A stretch of DNA of 64,000 nt from Enterobacteriaceae bacterium UBA7338 (GTDB taxonomy: Bacteria > Pseudomonadota > Gammaproteobacteria > Enterobacterales > Enterobacteriaceae): positions 62,001 to 126,000 of the forward strand of contig DKPJ01000011.1 of assembly GCA_002480085.1 (NCBI GenBank). The letters run 5' to 3'. How positions within the stretch are numbered: position 1 is the stretch's first letter; each line of letters begins with the position of its first letter. The translations under genes were made by a program, and so were the position numbers. The notes under the pieces were generated by a model. It was given only the letters and a program-made list of their open reading frames with translations. It did no database searches and had not been told where the DNA came from. This document shows, one piece after another, positions 60,110 to 64,000 of this stretch.

Positions 60110-61332
60110 ATCAGGCGCAGCGGGTGATGGCCCGCGCGGATGAGCTGGCTGCCATCAGCGAAACCGCGGATGCCCTGACCCGGATCTACCTCTCCCCGCA
60201 GCATCTGCTGGCCAACCAGCGGGTAGCGCAGTGGATGGAGGAGGCCGGAATGATGGTCTGGCAGGATAGCGTGGGCAACATCGGCGGCCGCTACGAAGGT
60301 GAGCAGGAGGGTGCCCCGGCAATTCTGTTAGGCTCGCATCTTGATACCGTACGCAACGCCGGACGCTACGACGGCATGCTCGGGGTGCTGACGGCCATTG
60401 AGGTGGTGCAGAGCCTGCACCAGCAGGGGCAGCGGCTGGCGAAGGCGATTGAGATCGTCGGCTTTTGCGATGAGGAGGGGACGCGTTTTGGCATTACTCT
60501 ACTCGGCAGTCGCGGCCTGACGGGCACATGGCCGGCGCAGTGGCTGACGCAGACCGATGCCAGCGGCGTGAGCGTGGCGCAGGCGATGGTGCTGGCCGGG
60601 CTGGATCCGACCCGCGTTGCGCAGGCGGCTCGCCGTAGGGAGGAGATCGCCGCCTATCTGGAGCTGCATATCGAGCAGGGACCCTGTCTGGAGCAGGCGG
60701 GGCTGGCGCTGGGGGTGGTTGAAGCGATCAACGGCGCCCGCCGCCTGAACTGCCGCTTTACCGGCGAGGCGGGTCACGCGGGCACCGTGCCGATGAGCCA
60801 GCGTAAAGATGCCCTGGCCGCCGCCGCCGAGTGGATGGTGGCTGTAGAAGGCACCACCCGCGAGCGGGGCGGCAACCTGGTGGCCACGGTAGGCACGCTG
60901 TGTTGTCTGCCGGGCGCGGTCAACGTTATTCCTGGCGAGGTGATGCTGTCGCTGGATATTCGCGGGCCGCAGGACGCGCCGCTGGATGCCTTGCTGAATG
61001 AGCTGCTGACCCAGGCGCAGGCCATCGCCGCTCGCCGGGGGCTGACGTTCAGCGCCGAGGAGTTCTACCGCATCGCCGCTACGCCTTGCGATTTGCGTCT
61101 ACAGAGCCTGCTTACCGATGCGGTACATCATGTGCAGGGCGTGTCGCTGTCGCTGCCCAGCGGGGCCGGGCATGATGCCATCGCCATGGCCGAACGCTGG
61201 CCGGTGGGGATGCTCTTTGTGCGCTGCAAGGGCGGTATCAGCCACCATCCGGCGGAGTCGGTAGAGACTGACGATGTCGCGCAGGCGATAGCAGCGTTTA
61301 GCTATGCGGTGACTGCCCTGGCAGGTGTCTAA
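60106..61332 (+). CDS. hpxK: Allantoate amidohydrolase HpxK
   Basis: An M20/M28-type di-metal amidohydrolase of 408 residues, of the AllC/hydantoinase-carbamoylase family. The metal ligands His78 and Asp89 (GSHLDTVRNAGRYDGMLG), the Glu pair in CDEEGTRFG and the His of HIEQGP are visible. It hydrolyses allantoate to ureidoglycine, carbon dioxide and ammonia. The ATG at 60106 is coupled to the hpxJ stop (ATGA). It is the last gene of the operon. Confidence 0.93.
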   Translation: MNQAQRVMARADELAAISETADALTRIYLSPQHLLANQRVAQWMEEAGMMVWQDSVGNIGGRYEGEQEGAPAILLGSHLDTVRNAGRYDGMLGVLTAIEVVQSLHQQGQRLAKAIEIVGFCDEEGTRFGITLLGSRGLTGTWPAQWLTQTDASGVSVAQAMVLAGLDPTRVAQAARRREEIAAYLELHIEQGPCLEQAGLALGVVEAINGARRLNCRFTGEAGHAGTVPMSQRKDALAAAAEWMVAVEGTTRERGGNLVATVGTLCCLPGAVNVIPGEVMLSLDIRGPQDAPLDALLNELLTQAQAIAARRGLTFSAEEFYRIAATPCDLRLQSLLTDAVHHVQGVSLSLPSGAGHDAIAMAERWPVGMLFVRCKGGISHHPAESVETDDVAQAIAAFSYAVTALAGV

Positions 61333-61353
61333 CCAGTCTGGAACCGATACATC

Positions 61354-61372
61354 GAGAGGGTCTTACCCTCTC
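61354..61372 (+). terminator. Hairpin after hpxK
   Basis: The 8-bp stem GAGAGGGT/ACCCTCTC with the loop CTT is followed by a weak T-containing stretch (TGCTTTCC). It lies 21 bp after the hpxK stop. Termination is plausible. Confidence 0.5.
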
Positions 61373-61524
61373 TGCTTTCCCTGAGTAATCATCACCCTCC
61401 TTAACTAAATTCCATTAATAACAAAGGGTTACATACATTCATATCATGAATAGCTGTGATTCAAATCAACTTTGTACTACCATGCCGACCGTAATATAAA
61501 AATTTACATAACGATGACAAAGTA

Positions 61525-63720
61525 ATGAATAACACAATAAAAATGGCAGTGGTATTACCGCTAATCACCCCCTTTGCAACACTTAGCGCCCATGCGGCGG
61601 ATGCCGACACTCATACATCACATGAATCTGAAGAGCAGATCGTCGTCACCGGGAACAGCGCTGCTAGCTCTGCCGCCCCGGCGGGCGCGGGCTTTAAAAC
61701 TTCAGATATCGACCTCGGCCCGCTGGGCAACCGATCCTGGGTAGAGACGCCATACTCCACCACCACCGTGACGCGGGAGATGATCGATAACCAGCAGGCC
61801 AGGAGCGTCAGCGAGCTGCTGAAGTACTCCCCCAGCACCCAGATGCAGGCCCGCGGCGGCATGGACGTCGGTCGCCCGCAGAGCCGTGGCATGCAGGGCA
61901 GCGTGGTGGCTAACAGCCGTCTCGACGGGCTGAACGTTGTCTCCACCACCGCCTTCCCGGTAGAGATGCTGGAGCGCCTCGACGTGCTCAACAGCCTGAC
62001 CGGAGCGCTCTACGGTCCGGCCAGCCCAGCGGGGCAGTTTAATTTCGTCGCCAAACGTCCGACGGAGGAGACCCTGAACCGTGTCACCCTCGGCTACCAG
62101 AGCCGGAGTGCGGTAAACGGCCATATCGATCTCGGCGGCCATCTCGACGACGACAAACGCTTTGGCTACCGCGTTAACCTGCTGGATGAGGAGGGCGAGG
62201 GCAACGTCGAGGACAGCACCCTGCGCCGCAAGCTCGCCTCCGTGGCGCTGGACTGGAATATCCAGCCGGGAACCCAGTTGCAGCTTGATGCCAGCCACTA
62301 TGAGTTTGTGCAGAAGGGCTATCCGGGCAGCTTCAGCTACGGGCCGGGGATTAAGCTCCCCTCGGCGCCGGATCCGAAAGACAAAAACCTCGCCCTCAGC
62401 ACGGCGGGCAACGACCTGACCACCGACACCCTCAGCACCCGTCTCATCCACTATCTCAACGATGATTGGTCCCTGACCACGGGCGTCGGCTGGCAGCAGG
62501 CGGACCGCGCCATGCGCTCCGTCTCCAGTACCATTCTCAACGACAAGGGCGATATCCGACGCTCCATCAACGACGCCAGCGCGGCGGGCCGCTTCCGCGT
62601 GCTGAGCAACACCACGACCCTCAACGGCCACGTCGATACCGGCACCGTTGGCCACGATCTGTCGCTCTCTACCACCGGCTACGTCTGGTCGATCTACGCC
62701 GCCAGAGGCAAGAGCACGGCTTATCAGCTGGGGACGACTAATATGTACGACCCGTCCCCGCTGAGCGAGCCGGGTAACGGCCGGATCAACACCGGCGGGG
62801 CGCGCTACAAGTCGAGCGAGAATACCCAGCAGAGCGTGACCCTCGGCGACACCGTGACCCTCACGCCGCAGTGGTCGGCGATGTTCTACCTGAGCCAGAG
62901 CTGGCTGCAGACGCAGAACTATAACGCGCAGGGGCAACAGACCAGCGAGATCAACGAGGATGGTTTAAGCCCGAACGTCGCCCTGATGTACAAAATCACC
63001 CCGACGCTGATGGCCTACGTCAGCTACGCCGACTCGCTGGAGCAGGGCGGTACCGCGCCCACCAGCACCGGCACGACGACGATCAAAAACGCCGGTCAGA
63101 CGCTGGATCCCTATCGCAGCCAACAGTATGAAGCGGGCCTGAAGGCAGACCTCGGCGATCTCAATCTTGGCGCGGCGCTGTTCCGCCTCGAACGCCCCTT
63201 TGCCTACGTCGATGCCAACGACATGGTCTACAAGGAGCAGGGTAATCAGGTCAATAATGGCCTGGAGCTGACCGCTACCGGCCACGTCTGGCAGGGGCTG
63301 AATATCTACAGCGGCGTCACCCTCCTCGACCCGCAGCTGAAAGATACCGTCTCCGACAGCACCAGCAACAAGCGGGTGGTCGGCGTGCCGAAGGTGCAGG
63401 CCAACCTGCTGGCGGAGTACAGCCTCCCGTCGCAGCCGCAGTGGGTCTACAGCGCAAACCTGCACTACACCGGCAAGCGGGCAGCCAACGACACCAACAC
63501 CTCGTGGGCGGACAGCTACACCACCCTCGACCTCGGCACTCGCTACACCACCCGCATCAGCAACGTACCGACCACCCTGCGCGTGGCGGTGAACAACGTC
63601 ACGGATGAGCACTACTGGGCCTCCATCTTCCCGTCGGGCACCGACGGCGACGGCGGTTCACCCAGCGCCTTCCTCGGCGGCGGCCGCGAAGTGCGTGCCT
63701 CCGTCACCTTCGACTTCTAA
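61525..63720 (+). CDS. TonB-dependent siderophore receptor
   Basis: A 731-residue outer-membrane receptor. It has a signal peptide (about residues 1-24), a TonB box (EEQIVVTG), a plug domain (about 65-190, ending in GPASPAGQFNFVAKRP), and a beta-barrel with the C-terminal phenylalanine motif VRASVTFDF. It is of the FhuE/FoxA/ferrichrome-iron class; the ligand cannot be read. No convincing Fur box was seen in the 190 bp upstream, only a short inverted repeat TTCAT-ATC-ATGAA at 61438-61450. The next gene starts at its stop codon. Confidence 0.9.
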   Translation: MNNTIKMAVVLPLITPFATLSAHAADADTHTSHESEEQIVVTGNSAASSAAPAGAGFKTSDIDLGPLGNRSWVETPYSTTTVTREMIDNQQARSVSELLKYSPSTQMQARGGMDVGRPQSRGMQGSVVANSRLDGLNVVSTTAFPVEMLERLDVLNSLTGALYGPASPAGQFNFVAKRPTEETLNRVTLGYQSRSAVNGHIDLGGHLDDDKRFGYRVNLLDEEGEGNVEDSTLRRKLASVALDWNIQPGTQLQLDASHYEFVQKGYPGSFSYGPGIKLPSAPDPKDKNLALSTAGNDLTTDTLSTRLIHYLNDDWSLTTGVGWQQADRAMRSVSSTILNDKGDIRRSINDASAAGRFRVLSNTTTLNGHVDTGTVGHDLSLSTTGYVWSIYAARGKSTAYQLGTTNMYDPSPLSEPGNGRINTGGARYKSSENTQQSVTLGDTVTLTPQWSAMFYLSQSWLQTQNYNAQGQQTSEINEDGLSPNVALMYKITPTLMAYVSYADSLEQGGTAPTSTGTTTIKNAGQTLDPYRSQQYEAGLKADLGDLNLGAALFRLERPFAYVDANDMVYKEQGNQVNNGLELTATGHVWQGLNIYSGVTLLDPQLKDTVSDSTSNKRVVGVPKVQANLLAEYSLPSQPQWVYSANLHYTGKRAANDTNTSWADSYTTLDLGTRYTTRISNVPTTLRVAVNNVTDEHYWASIFPSGTDGDGGSPSAFLGGGREVRASVTFDF

Positions 63721-63731
63721 TGGAACAGCGG

Positions 63732-64000
63732 ATGAAACTGACCCGACTCCTTCCGGCGCTGGCGTTTACCGTCGGCGCGTTGACCACCGGCGGTCTGCTG
63801 GCTTCCACCGAGCACAGCGAGGTGCGCATCGCCTCGCCGTGGCCTGCGCAAAATACCATCATCACCATGCTGGGCTATGGCGATAACATCGTTGGCACCT
63901 CGATGGTAGCTAAGCAGATCCCGCTCTTTCGTCAGAGCCTGCCGCACATTGTTGATGTGCCGCCGGTGAGCATGTCCGGCAGCCATGAGGTCAATCCAGA
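63732..64000 (+). CDS. Periplasmic iron/siderophore-binding protein, N-terminal part (3' truncated by window edge)
   Basis: An open frame runs off the window: MKLTRLLPALAFTVGALTTG begins a signal peptide, followed by VRIASPWPAQNTIITMLGYG and DNIVGTSMVAKQIPLF. This is the start of a FepB/BtuF-type (class III) binding protein. The ATG at 63732 is chosen for the signal peptide; an in-frame ATG at 63720 overlaps the receptor's stop. With the receptor it suggests an iron-siderophore uptake operon continuing to the right. Confidence 0.75.
   Translation, partial: MKLTRLLPALAFTVGALTTGGLLASTEHSEVRIASPWPAQNTIITMLGYGDNIVGTSMVAKQIPLFRQSLPHIVDVPPVSMSGSHEVNP

Noticed and set aside
61431..61460. Possible Fur box before the TonB receptor
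   Set aside because: Only a short TTCAT-N3-ATGAA repeat is present; it does not fit the Fur consensus well enough to annotate.
61702..62937. 411-residue minus-strand frame inside the TonB receptor gene
   Set aside because: It is a shadow frame opposite a clear TonB-dependent receptor, with biased composition and no motifs.

Overview
The window comes from the chromosome of an enterobacterium (Enterobacteriaceae, of the Klebsiella/Enterobacter/Kosakonia kind). From 1 to about 28.7 kb the gene order is the conserved backbone seen in E. coli around 21-22 min: pepN-pyrD-zapC-ycbX-rlmL-uup-pqiABC-rmf-fabA-lonH-matP-ompA-sulA-sxy-yccS-yccF-helD-mgsA-csgI-yccU-hspQ-rlmI-yccX-tusE-yccA. Protein lengths and known catalytic residues match E. 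coli closely. An extra degenerate-EAL gene sits between rlmI and yccX. I cannot fix the genus from sequence alone.

From about 28.9 to 40 kb the content is accessory. It holds an orphan OppA-type oligopeptide-binding protein, tRNA-Ser(UGA) (serT) with its own promoter and terminator, an aldo/keto reductase, an EamA-type exporter, and a five-gene minus-strand operon (32.7-39.9 kb). The operon encodes three different dynamin-like GTPases and two paralogous TerB-like helical proteins. It is the best candidate here for a little-described system. I infer a membrane-remodelling, stress or defence complex, but nothing in the sequence proves the role.

From 40.0 to 61.3 kb lies an almost complete purine-ring degradation supercluster. 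hpxO-hpxD-hpxE (minus) faces hpxP-hpxQ-hpxT (plus). A chromosomal ccdAB toxin-antitoxin pair follows. Next come hpxC-guaD (minus) facing hpxA-hpxB (plus), and hpxW-X-Y-Z (minus) facing hpxU and hpxFGHIJK (plus). Together they would import purines and allantoin, deaminate guanine, oxidise hypoxanthine/xanthine to urate, and open the ring through 5-hydroxyisourate and OHCU to (S)-allantoin. Allantoin would then go to allantoate, ureidoglycine, and oxalurate/oxamate-level products, releasing nitrogen. In K. pneumoniae these genes are reported in three separate clusters. Here they are contiguous, and hpxR and hpxS, the regulators known for the first two clusters, are not seen.

The regulatory DNA fits nitrogen control. 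Sigma-54 (-24/-12) promoters precede hpxO, hpxW and hpxF, with weaker ones before hpxP, hpxC and hpxA. NtrC-type sites lie upstream of hpxF and between hpxO and hpxP. A shared TGAAACAAAAG motif upstream of hpxU and hpxF is a candidate HpxU (RpiR) operator. The window ends with a TonB-dependent siderophore-type receptor and the start of a periplasmic iron/siderophore-binding protein.
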